This document shows positions 20,935 through 31,994 of a DNA stretch of 64,000 bases, one piece after another. Position 1 is the first letter of the stretch; each line of letters starts with the position of its first letter. Made by a program: the position numbers and the translations under genes. The notes under the pieces were generated by a model, which saw only the letters and a list, made by a program, of their open reading frames with translations, was not told the origin of the DNA and did no database searches. Source of the stretch: Nymphaea colorata (Eukaryota; Streptophyta; Magnoliopsida; Nymphaeales; Nymphaeaceae). The stretch lies in contig NC_045139.1 of the NCBI RefSeq assembly GCF_008831285.2, positions 19,858,892 through 19,922,891 of the forward strand, read 5' to 3'.

Positions 20935-23900
20935 CTGTAAAGGCAAAATGTAGTACACAAATAGCTATCAAAATTGAGAAAAAATGGAGACATTTGCAAC
21001 TACTTTCACATAAGATGTAACGAAGATATATTTTTTCAACAATTCCTCGAGCTTGAGACCATATGCTAAAGTCAAACAGGAATTATTATCAAAAATTGGA
21101 AAAGGTAGTTGCTATCTTGAGTTCAAAAAGAATGAACTAGAGAATTGGTTTTAAAATATAGGAACACCAACAAAAGTAATACGCATATTTGCATATGCAG
21201 ATGTCTAAGAGTGGAACACAGAATGAAGTTACCAAAAAGAAGAGTTAGGATTTCCATAGTTCAATCATTAGACTATCCCAGATATTCTATACTTAATTTT
21301 ATTGCAGAATAGGTACATAAGCAACTAAACAGCAAAAAGTTACTTCCAGTGATTATGCTTGTATTCAGCTGATTAATGAGAACAAGAACAAATTCACAAA
21401 AGAACAGGAAGCGTGAAGTTCTAACAACTATATATGAACTAATAGACCACATTAACAAGTAAACCTCCCTTAATATAGGATAATGCAAACTGAAACAACA
21501 CTCAGTAATATGTCAGTTCCAACTAAGAAGTGCACGCGGCGACTGCAGTTAATGAAGATGCAGCGCAAAAGTGAATAGGCATTTTCTAATAGCAGTTAAG
21601 TAATATCGTTAGGGCAGATTGGTACCCACACCATGTCGACACGGTAACACAGGTATGGGACACATCATGGTAGGTTTTGCATTGGATCTGGATCAGACAT
21701 GATCCAAGGCGCATTAAACCCTTTCCTTTTTAACAAAATCCATGAATTTTTGTTGGATTTTGTACATTATATATATATTGTCATATTCCTGTACCCACAT
21801 TTTCTAAAATTGATGTACCTGTGCATACATCACTGTATCTGCACCCATACCCATGTGACTTAGAATAGCATGTTTAATAGGAAATCCTTCAACCAAATTC
21901 TGACAAGGGCTTGTATCATGGTGCAATGCAAGCAGAACTAGAACAAATGACAGGTGCCATCAAAACTGCCAAAACATCACAGTGTTGAGAAAGGAAGTTG
22001 ACTCAGTGTTGGTTCCTTATAGACGAAAGACTAATAACAATAGAAAAACAAAACCTTCATGGTGACTATCTTAGCATATTTTCAGGTTTTCTACTTACTT
22101 ACAATTGTTCATATAATCATTGTGCATGAGGCAAACCAGCAATGAGAGGCATTTCAATAAGTATCAAAGAGAAAGTAAATGTCATAGTTATGATCAAGAA
22201 AAGATATAATAAGAAAGGACACCAGGTGAAGTCATTACCCACTGAACAAGGTTCTGTTCAGGTTGCGGTCTTGTAGAATCAATTGCCTTTCTTCCTGTAA
22301 TGAGCTCCAGAAAAACCACACCAAAACTGTAGACATCAGATTTGACTGTAAGCTGTCCAGTCATGGCATATTCAGGAGCACAGTAACCATATGTTCCCAT
22401 CACCCTAGTGGAGACATGAGACTTGTCCCCAGTTGGACCAAGTTTTGCAAGACCAAAATCAGAGAGCTTTGGGTGGAAACCTTCACCCAGTAGTATGTTG
22501 GATGATTTAAAGTCTCTATATATGACAGGAGGATTTGCTTTGTCATGCAGGTACTCCAATCCTTTGGCTGCACCAGCAGCAATTTTCATTCTTGTGTTCC
22601 AGTCCAGTGGTTCTTTGTCAGGAGGGAGGTCTACATTAGAACAAGAAAACAAGTCGTTTGTGAATAAAAGACAACCATCGGCTGCTTGAAATTTTGAATA
22701 CTGCTAAAATCCAGCAAGAACCAGATGACAATAGCAAAAAATATTTTAATGCTTCAAGATTTACTTACCTACAGCTAAATTGACATAGCAGAAAGTATTT
22801 AGTAAACTAGATCATGAACCAAAACAATGAGATAAGAAAAATATTTGCAATCATCAGTACAATTGTGGAGATATTTGCTGTACAGAGAGCATAAGCCATA
22901 ATTATAAAACCTCAACCAAGAAATAATGTTATCAATTATCAAACAAATGCACTTCAAACACAAAGGCCTTCATGTGTGATACACAGAATCAGCAATGTAG
23001 ACATGGTTACAATAGCTTCATGCAAGTAAAATGTATAAAGAAAGTCCTACTTTTTCACCATTTCTCATGGTTTGGCTGTAAGTTTCATGAACTGCATGAT
23101 AGACAGAGAGGAGCCAATGCTGACTTCAACCAGCATCATCAGAAGATACATTCATTCTGCCTAACATGTTTTCTTCTTCGATATCACCACAGAAGTGTGA
23201 ACCACATGAATTTCAGCAATATTTTCATGGGAAGTAAAAACTGCAATTAGGAGTGAACTTCATTAAGGCTAGCTCAATATGCATACCTATTACCACAAAG
23301 AACATTTGCATTGTTATTTCCATTTCACAGATGCAACAAAACTTAAGAACTGTCAGCACTCTCCATTAGATCTCATCTTTTATCAAGTCTGATTACATGA
23401 TAAGAGATTAAAGATGAGCCATTCTTTGCAGTTTGGCACAATAAAGAGAGAACATTTTATGTCAAAAAGGCGACGTTTCACAAGTGAAAAGCAAAATCCA
23501 TGTATTCATGATTCCAAAAAATGCATCTCAATAGATCTTCTTCGACAGTTTCAGCCTTTCAGGTATGGTAATGGAATTGTGGTGCCCATTCTATAATTTA
23601 GAGGATTCAGGAATCAAGAAGCAATCAGGATACTCTAAGAAACCCTACAGGAAGAAAATTCTACATCAGCATAAGAACCAGAATTTCTAAAAGAGCACAG
23701 ATGCTTGGAAAAAACCATGATCCCTAGGCATATGAAGCAAGATAAGTAAGGAAACTGAGATTTTCAAATTTGGGAATCAGGATAGTAAATCTTGGGAGGT
23801 CCTAAGCGAATGGAGATTTGAAATATTTGATTCAGGATTTCTGCACTTGCATAGGAATTGGGATTTCTCTTCTCATGGAAACCGTGATTCCTACTGGTCG

Positions 23901-26194
23901 GAATTTGGAAGCCAGGATGGGAAATCGAGATTCCCATGTTTCAAGATAGCTTTATAATGGATTGCAACTGTATGTGATTAGGTATTTCAATCTGTGTTCC
24001 TTTGTAGCATATATATACTCTGGGATTCTACTACTATGTTCCTTGACCTTTGATAATAGCATTAGTAAATGAGGCAACAATCTGAAAGTGCAACACCCAG
24101 TACACTACATAAATAACCCAAGACGGCAGAATTACAAAAAAAGTTAATTATACTGAAATTGCAATGAAAGTCCAAATATGCAGTTTATAGGACCAATGCA
24201 ACTTAATGTACCAAAGAAAGAAAGGGAGGAAGCAAAGGAAGAATGTGATTTTCTAGTCCAAAGTGATCCATGTTCCAGTCTAACCATATTCCAGGAAATT
24301 TGTGGGCTCCATGGACAGAGGAAAAGAAAAACAACAAATCCATTGTATCCAGAAGCACACCATGTATACAGACACCTTCTCAGAATTAATAACCAAAATT
24401 AGGTGTATCCATATAATCCTGCAACTTGACACCGTCAACTGCAGAAACCAACATTCATTGCATTTCTTATGCATGATCACAGAGCATATGATGAAAACTT
24501 CATGTGTAACTGAACTGCTGAAAATGATAAAAACCTACCACCTTTTCCCTAGATACTATAAATAGTCGGATAGAAAAACTTCCAGATACATGTGAGAACA
24601 GCGGCCACCACCAGACCTCAATTCATGAAAGAAAGCTTTTGAGTTGGCAAGTCTAACTCAAAAGGTTTTAGATGCTAAATACAGAAATGACACTTTTGTT
24701 AAGATACAAGGGGCAGACAAGACATGAACCTTATTATAAGTAATATCATTAAGACAAAAAGGACCATCTATTACAGGATAGAAGTTAGAAATCTCATCAC
24801 CCTTGAGGCTTCGTCAACCCAAAAAGAAGTCCAAAAAGAGCTTCCAGTATAAAAAAAGCCTTATGGACGAGCACGGAAAACAAACAAAGCTCCTCAGTTA
24901 TGCAACCATTTCCTTTCCATCACATGTGGGAATATTAACAAACAAAATTAAAAACCTAATTGTTATGAGAAGCCAAATCCAAACAATGAAGTACCAAACC
25001 AATGCATTGATAAAGGCTTATAAACATAGTTACAGTCATACCATGCAAATGATCTTCCAAGGACCCCAACGGCATGAATTCATACACAAGAAGGCGTTGG
25101 TCCCCCTCGGCACAATATCCGATCAAATTCACAAGATTAGGATGATGTAAAAGGCTAAGCATGAGAACCTCCACTAGGAATTCCCTGTTCCCCTGTAGTC
25201 CATTTCTGTCCAGTTGTTTTACAGCAACAATCTGATATCACAGACAAGCCAAAATAAACACAAAATAGCGTTAGAATAATGACCACTTTTCCATCAGATC
25301 TAAAGCACCACCATATATGACCACTTTTCCATCAGATCTAAAGCACCACCATATCTAAAATCAACAATGAAAGGTTAAATTCATCAAGAACACGTCATAA
25401 AATTGCCAATTATGTTCGACCGCTACCTGCCCTGTACTTTCGAGTCGACCTTTATAAACCCGTCCAAATCCACCTTCCCCCAGAAGACAATCCTGTCTGA
25501 AGTTATTCGTCACCCCAGCGAGCTCGCGAAATGTGAACGTCGTCGCTGCAATTTTATTCACTTCAGGCCGTTCGTTGGGACCTGGAATTCCCCTCGTCGG
25601 GGCAGAGAGTGGCCTCGGGTATAACTTCTCTGTTCCTTCGATTGACAAACAAAAACAAAGTAAGCAACACAATTTCACGCTCATGAAGAAACGAGTTTCA
25701 ATATCATTACTCGCTTCCCACGTGACACCATCAAAACCAAACCTTCCGAGAAAACCAAAAAAAAAAAAATGAAGAAGAAGAAGAAGAAGAAGAAGAATTC
25801 AGTGTGAACACCTCGTATCTTTAAAAACAAAGTCTCCTTATAATTCGATCCCACAAAACTACCAAAATCCTTTACGATCAAGCCACAAACAAAATTCAAC
25901 AAAAAGGAAAAAAGAATCGTTCAGGAAACGTGAAATCAACCAAAGACACCAACTCCAATCGATAATGATCCGACCAACGAAAACGAAGTGCCACCTAAAA
26001 GCACGAAATTCTCCTCTGAAATCCCGAAACCAAGAGATACCAAGCACATTTTTTTTCCGGCGCAAAGAACAGCACCCACCTGCAGAAATCCTCGAAGCAT
26101 AAGCCGACACGGATGGAGGTCCCTCCTTCTTGACCTCCTCGACGTTCTTAACATGAAAATCCTCCTGGGAGTCAAAGCAAGGGAAACAGCCCAT
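20455..26194 (-). CDS. PBS1: PBS1-type receptor-like cytoplasmic kinase (RLCK VII), five exons
   Basis: Joining 26,194-26,080, 25,635-25,427, 25,231-25,042, 22,630-22,239 and 20,934-20,455 (minus strand, all GT..AG) gives 1,386 nt and 461 residues, about the size of Arabidopsis PBS1. The start MGCFPCF carries a Gly2 for myristoylation and nearby Cys for palmitoylation, so the protein should sit at the plasma membrane. Kinase landmarks are intact: glycine loop G91-G96, K113, E129, catalytic Y-R-D211, D229-F-G and A256-P-E. The GDKSHVS loop (239-245) is the segment cut by the Pseudomonas protease AvrPphB in PBS1. The C-terminal tail ('[13 protein letters not shown]') matches PBS1 and not other PBL kinases I know. 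Known PBS1 is a guarded immune kinase monitored by the NLR RPS5; that role here is inference. Confidence 0.88.
20935..22238 (-). other. Intron 4 of the PBS1-type gene (1.3 kb)
   Basis: GT..AG intron. At about 21,620-21,860 it holds a block with repeated 'GGTACCCAC', 'GTCGACACGG' and 'ACCCATACCCATG' text, which looks like a small MITE; I cannot define its ends. No other gene. Confidence 0.6.
22239..22630 (-). CDS. PBS1: PBS1-type kinase exon 4 (catalytic core, GDK loop)
   Basis: Starts after AATGTAG and covers residues 172-302. It holds the catalytic loop '[13 protein letters not shown]', DFG, the GDKSHVS activation segment, '[10 protein letters not shown]' and '[19 protein letters not shown]'. 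Where Arabidopsis PBS1 has SEMPH, this protein has STRPQ (290-294). It ends at VQW before GTAATG. Confidence 0.92.
22631..25041 (-). other. Intron 3 of the PBS1-type gene (2.4 kb)
   Basis: Long AT-rich GT..AG intron. Around 23,570-23,950 the pattern 'GATTC..GGAAT' recurs several times, suggesting an old small insertion. Open frames inside show no known domain. Confidence 0.6.
25042..25231 (-). CDS. PBS1: PBS1-type kinase exon 3 (ATP lysine, helix C)
   Basis: Starts after ATATCAG with '[14 protein letters not shown]', supplying K113, then 'NREFLVEV' (E129) and '[18 protein letters not shown]'. It ends at 'LEDHLH' plus one base before GTATGA. Confidence 0.9.
25279..25354. repeat. 38-bp tandem duplication in intron 2
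   Basis: 25,279-25,316 and 25,317-25,354 are identical 38-bp units lying inside the 195-bp intron 2 of the kinase gene. Confidence 0.9.
25427..25635 (-). CDS. PBS1: PBS1-type kinase exon 2 (N-lobe, glycine loop)
   Basis: Encodes residues 39-108: a proline-rich linker, the '[13 protein letters not shown]' entry motif of RLCK VII kinases, and the glycine loop '[13 protein letters not shown]'. It ends at STGQ before GTAGCG. The acceptor is CGAAG. Confidence 0.88.
25757..25797. repeat. Poly-A then (GAA)n microsatellite in intron 1
   Basis: A run of about 13 A is followed by about nine GAA units (plus strand) within intron 1 of the kinase gene. Confidence 0.9.
26080..26194 (-). CDS. PBS1: PBS1-type kinase exon 1 (membrane anchor)
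   Basis: Encodes residues 1-38, [10 protein letters not shown] followed by a Lys/Glu-rich segment and '[13 protein letters not shown]'. It ends in GCAG before GTGGGT, phase 1. The start was chosen for the acylation signal; an in-frame ATG 23 codons upstream (26,263) has no stop in between. Confidence 0.85.
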
Positions 26195-26710
26195 CATGCG
26201 ACCGTCTTCTCCCAATGCAGAATGTAGCAATCCTGATAGCCACGAATGGGACGACTGCACCATCTATCCTCCCATCGCCTGCAAGTCCGCCGGAGACTCA
26301 ACCTTGCCTTCAAATCGACGCATCACCAATTAAATACTCCGCGCGGAGTGAAGGCACATCACAACCAAATCAAAGCAAACATGTCAAAGCATCTTCCTCC
26401 TCACCACCACTGTTCACTCCCTCTGAATTTAAGAGAAATATTTACTCCCTCTCTCTCTCTTTTGAAAGAAGGAAGTCAACCGGTCGAGTTGAGTGACCTG
26501 TATCAAGATGGCCTGTTCTTGTGCCCCCTCTTTCTCCCCTCTCCTCTCTCTCTCTTCCTAACAAGGAAGTCGCTCAGGAGGATGAGCGGGGCAGTTCGGA
26601 GGATTGCTTTTTTTTCCTTGATATCCGTTACTAGATCTCCTTCTAGAGTTCGATACAGTGGGTCGATTTGTCAGGTTTGGCGTCGGGGTTTAGCTTAATA
26701 GTGAAAGCGA
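26195..26710 (-). promoter_or_regulatory. 5' leader and proximal promoter of the PBS1-type gene
   Basis: Upstream of the start codon the sequence holds a CT run (plus 26,445-26,466, GA-rich on the coding strand) and a possible TATA-like GTATTTAAT (minus, near 26,330-26,340, about 140 nt before the ATG). Long plus-strand frames here (26,215-26,698) are compositional shadows. Motif calls are by eye only. Confidence 0.3.
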
Positions 26711-28381
26711 CCAACTAATTTTCCAGCGGCAAAACAAAAATGTCAATCGCTTGAGTCTTCAAAATATCGGTTTATTTTGTTTTCTATTTTTGGTTTCTGA
26801 AAATTTTGAGTAATCTTCTGTCCTTTTCTTCTCCAAAAGTCCGAACAAGATTTTCGACGCCCGCCGCACTAAAGAATAAAACGAACTGGAACTTCTTCTA
26901 CAGTGAAAAAAAATAATAAAGCAGTCACATTTTTATGAAAATCACTCGATTTTATTTTTAGATCTTCGATTTCCAATATCGAGATTAACGAGCCTTTTGT
27001 TTATAAAAAGAACCTGCAAAAATATCCGCTTCTTGTGGTGTTAGTCATATGATTTTTCAAAATCAAGCCTTTTGTTTTTCCATACTATTGATATTACTTT
27101 TCCATATTTTCTTATGTTTTGATTCACCAATAATTTCCTGCAGTTTCCTTTTTTTTTATATATATAAAGACCGATTTTAAAGCAGGACAATATATTTTTA
27201 TTAATTTTTATGTACAGAAAATGTACATTTTCTCAGTAGCATTATAAACAATTCAAGGAATCTATTTACTTCGAACAAAAATCACAAAAAAATCGACAGG
27301 TCGCTGTCTTTCCTGTCGTTCTAATAATGTAATAAAAACACCACTTACTCTTTTGCTACAGAAATGTTTATGCATCACGAGACTGACTAGGGGTCGACCC
27401 GAAGTCGAAGTCGAACTATGGTAGGATGAACGATTTGGATCAACCGGCCAACCAATAGGAGCCTTCTTGTTTTCCGGTAAAAATTACGACAATAAGTTGG
27501 TCGGACCAGAAGACGGATCCTCCCAGACTCGAATCTGGATCCAATCCTGAACGAAATTATTGCCTTGGAACTTTATGTTTTGGCTTCTTTCTATCAAGTT
27601 TAATATACCCTTGAAGTTATATGGTAGATTTCGTAAAGATCCATGAAATATGTTTATGTTCTTGTGCAGGAAACGTTTCTTAGATCATTAAAAAAAAAAA
27701 AAATCAGAACTTTCTCGGAACTATTGAGTTCTTAGATACTACAAGAAATAATTTATACAATTTGATACTTCTGTAGCTCAAAACTCTCATACTTAAATAT
27801 GAATTTCTTTTTTACTTTTACCGCGGATGAAAAATTATGTCGTCAAGACTAATAGTCTACCGGATGCCAACTCACCCACATGTATCCGATCGCTCTCAGC
27901 ACGTCCTCCTTCGATCCAGCCGATCTACTTATTGGTGTTGTCCTGAATCGGACAATAGCATGGGGCATTCCCGTATCGGCCGAATCAGCCAACTGTATCA
28001 GTTTTAATTTGCGAGCAAGACATCGATAAAAACTTATTTTTTAAGTTAAAAAAAAAAAAAAAACAAAGGTTCATTTCTGAAAATGCAATTTGGAACGGCT
28101 CGCACCCGATTCCGATATTCACAAAGTAGGGGCCCATTCGCTTTCATGCGTCCAGCTCACAAACGGTTGTCGGTTCACGAGAACCCCATTTTCATTCTTC
28201 ATAGAAAGAGACGAGACCCATCAAGATTTCACAGGAAAGGGTCTGATTTTGCATGTGAATCCTTTGATTCAATCATCATGAGAAGACAGTGCCCGCTGGA
28301 TCTTACTTTCTCGCATTCATTTTATTTTAAGGCGAATTCTCTGAATTTGCAACCTCTTGTAGTTTTTGCATGATTTTTTAA
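26711..28381. other. Intergenic, nothing recognised
   Basis: AT-rich with A and T runs. One plus frame (28,083-28,373, 96 codons) has no known motif. Confidence 0.5.
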
Positions 28382-28664
28382 GGGGGTGTTTGGATGACAC
28401 TTCAAAACCAGGTTTTTTGTATGCAAAACTTGGTTTTACCTACAAAACCAGGTTTGTGAAGTGTTTGGGCGCCATCCAATCTGGATAATTTCTCAGTTGT
28501 AACAAAACCTGGTTTTATAAATGAGTTATTTGAAAAACCAGGTTTTCGATGTATCACCCAAACAAAAAAACTAACTTCTTAAAACTCATTAAAAAATTTG
28601 TTTTTCATAAAACCTAGTTTTGGCAAAACTGAGTTAGAGAGGATGGTGTCATCCAAACGGCCCC
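28382..28664. mobile_element. Tourist-like MITE with repeated palindromes
   Basis: Ends GGGGGTGTTTGGATGACAC and, inverted, GGGGCCGTTTGGATGACAC: 19-bp inverted repeats with two mismatches. Flanks TAA and TCA may be a mutated 3-bp duplication. The inside holds five variants of the palindrome AAAACC(A/T)GGTTTT. The length of 283 bp and the GGGG..GTTTGG termini fit a Tourist/PIF-Harbinger MITE; an hAT relative is less likely given the flanks. Confidence 0.75.
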
Positions 28665-30762
28665 TCAATATTTATTGTTGTGAAAGTTAAGGCATGAACT
28701 ATATACTAAGGTCCTTCCAAGCTACATATTGAGAAATTTTACCAAAGCTTCCATTCTTCTACTTGTGAACCTTTTGAATCAATGAACAAAATAACTGAGT
28801 TCCTTTGCAAAGCATCAAGTTTGAAAAAAGAAAGAAAACCCTGCTTTGATGCTAAATAATTCTTTTTTTTTTTTTTCATATATCCACAATAACTCCAAGA
28901 ACTACATCTACAGACTACCACTCTAATAGAAAACGGTATGCCGGCACTATCGACTAATGAATGATCCGAAACAGTTAGCCTTCGTATAATGTTAGCTGGT
29001 GTCAATCCTGTATCAACCGACATGGTCCTTTATTTGATAAGGTGATAAAGAAAATGTATGTTGTATTTTGTCACTCAACTGTATGGCCAATGCATAGGAG
29101 CCAATACAAAAGTCTCTCTCAGGTTTCTTATTTAGAATTAATCGGTAATATAGACAACACGCAACTTGCGACGGAGCTCATTTCTGGTAGGGTGGTAAGG
29201 GGAGGGCTGTATAACGTAATTGGTCAGATTAAAAGGCTTTAAAATGGCAAGTTCTAGTTCGATTCTCATAATATTTTTAAGTCTTAATAGGTAGAGTGTG
29301 ATATCTAAGTTGAAGGATGCATGCATCGATGATATTGATGCAGCTTAAGATTAACCCCGAAAGAAGCAACGTATGTAAAGTAAGTTAAATAAAGGTGATC
29401 GATCTTTGTACTTTGAAAAATAAAAAAATAAAGAAAGGGAAAAGTGTCAACATTAGAAGTTAAAAGGTCAAATATTACAACTAATCTAACGAAATTCTTC
29501 GAAGCCTGTCAAGCTACCCCTGTTTTGAGGTACACGACAAATTTGGGAATTTAAATTTTCTTCCATTTGACTAAGAATTCGAATACATGCTTTTATTCTA
29601 GAGAAACATGGACATTTAGGAAACCGACTTGCTTTGGATGCATGGTTAATATGGGACAATCGACCTTTTAAACTAAGTCAAATGCGAAAATGTCTTGTGG
29701 TGTTGGAGAGTGAGAAAAAAAAGCGGTATTTTATCATTGATTTCTTGTATATAAAGCAAGTAAATAAGACAATGTATAATGTTCACATTGATCTACAATG
29801 CATGCGACAAGAAATCCCTATCAATCATGCTTCGAAATTAGTTACCATAGGTGCAAAATCCATAATATTGCGATAACTTGGAAAATCCCAAATATCATAA
29901 TTTCCCAGCGTCCTAGATAAACAGAGACTAGCAGTGCTCTCAAGGGAGTTAGGGCTTGAATTATCCCTTTGAGAAAGAAAGAAATAAAAAAAAAAAAAGG
30001 AAACGAAGAATTCAATTGCAGTCATCATCCTAATCCCACATACTCTGTTGGTTAGCTAGAGATATTAAACAACCTGGCTATCAACTTTTTTATAAAGAGT
30101 GAACCCAAATTTCCTCAAATTTGTGCTTTCCCAAAAAGCAAGCACTAGAACTTGTGGAGTCTAAAACAAGCTACGCTTGGGCCCATGTTAATTTGGATGA
30201 ATTTGAAGCACGACCAAGTTCAGGAACTCTTTACAATTCCTAGAGGACTAAAGTGCTGGAACAATACCTAACAAAATTTTGCCGTCAATCACTTGGCCCG
30301 TAAGGCTGCAACTTTTAAATTGTCAGAACATGCGTTGATCCAACTCCCCTATGGGACCAAACCCTAATAATCACCTCAACCATGCATTCAAACGCACATT
30401 CCACCGACACACCCTGCAGACATAATTAGTTTTAATTAAAAAAAAAAAGTAAAGTGAGTTTAAATCAGTAGCGGAGTCAGAAAAATTTTCTGGAAAGACA
30501 CTCTTCATAGATTTTCATATCGAAAGGAAAGGAGCATTCTTATGCATAACAGCGCAAATAATTAAAAATATTCTTTCGCCAAATTTTAGATTCTCGGTTA
30601 CATAATATTTTAAGAAAGTAAGCTAACAGGTTATGTAGTTCAATCTGTTGGGTGTGACACAAGTGGGTAGTGACCTAATCTCAATCTTAGGTAGAAATGC
30701 AAGAGCAACATTAAGAGAAAATATCTACTATTATTACTACTTTAGCTCTAATCCACAATTGG

Positions 30763-30816
<54 letters not shown>

Positions 30817-31556
30817 ACTAGCTCTGCCTTGTGGTTGCACAAAGGTAGGTCAAAAGCTGGTCCATGAACGCGGCGGGGTTTGGTCTTCAACCGACGGTGT
30901 AAGTTCAGATCTAAGGATGATTTAAAATTCTTTTTTCTTTAATGTAAGCACTACCATGTGAAAAAGTGGATTTGAGAGATTCAATTTATGGCCAAAACCT
31001 TATATGTTTGAGGTTGGATGGAAGGAAGCTCGATATTAAATTGTTGGATTTGTGATTCCTAACTAATCTCAAATCACCTTGAATCACATATTTCGAGACC
31101 ATCAAACATCTCCTAAAGTGCACCAGATTTATTAAATCTGCACTACAATGCAAACATCAACTTGCATGCTTAATGACTAAGTTGCCCCTGATGCTGAATA
31201 CCATAATTTTAATGTGGAATGTGGGAAACTCGATCGATGAAACAACCAATGGATATGGGGCAAAATTGTAAATACAAGGGGTGGGAGGGAGGCAACCGTT
31301 TGCAGGAAGTTGTTCAGCACACGTGGGACCGGAGACGCAGTTTTGCTCCTTCGAGTCCACGCGGTTCAGAGAAGAACCGAGCAATGCATGACGTTCTCAC
31401 CACTAAGGAGGGGTGCCGCAGTGCAACTAATGACAGCAAGCAGCAAGAGTTGGCCCTTCAGGGTCATGGTTCTTGGACAGCGACAAGGGCTTCAAACAAT
31501 AGACCTCAAATTTTGGATCCCAAAACCCGCGTAGTAGTAAGTGCCTCCATGCTACG
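28665..31556. other. Intergenic with AT microsatellite
   Basis: No gene recognised. Includes an (AT)n run at 30,767-30,814. Short frames (28,739-29,023 minus; 29,634-29,876 plus; 31,219-31,572 plus) have no known motif. Confidence 0.5.
30767..30814. repeat. (AT)n microsatellite
   Basis: About 24 uninterrupted AT units. Confidence 0.95.
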
Positions 31557-31994
31557 TAGGGCTGCACACTAGCCAGCCGAGCTTGGCCAGTTTGAGTCAC
31601 TCAAAAGACTTGAACCTCGAGTTTGGCTCGAATTCGAGTCGAGCTCTTTACAGCAAGCTCGAGCTCAATCAGACTACACAAAATCGAGTTCAAACTTACT
31701 CGTTTAACCTATTTAACTTGTTTAGGCATTAACTTGTGTAAGTATTAACTAGTTTACCTTGTGTAACTCGTAAAAAATTTTTTACCCTAAAAGTTTAAAA
31801 CCGTGATTCGGTGAACTGGTTTTGGCAATATTATATAGAGTATTGGTCTGAGAGTCGAGTCGAGGTCGAGTATAAAGGACTCGAGTTCCTGAAGTTCGAA
31901 CTCAACTCATTTATCGCTTCGAGTATTTTTGTAAGTCGAGCACGAGCCGAGTTTTAGTCGATCCTAAGTTGGCTCGGCTTATTGTGCAGCCCTA
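31557..31994. mobile_element. hAT-type MITE (438 bp)
   Basis: Terminal inverted repeats TAGGGCTGCACA at both ends, flanked by 8-mers ATGCTACG (31,549-31,556) and ATGCTAGT (31,995-32,002) that match at six of eight positions. An 8-bp duplication is the hAT signature. The subterminal regions are full of CTCGAG and GAGTCGAG words in both orientations, as in the well-known hAT MITEs of many plants. No coding capacity. Confidence 0.85.

Noticed and set aside
20755-21020. Plus-strand frame over kinase exon 5
   Set aside because: Antisense shadow of the kinase coding sequence.
26215-26698. Plus-strand frames of 93 and 150 codons upstream of the kinase
   Set aside because: They overlap exon 1 antisense and the CT-rich leader; no motif.
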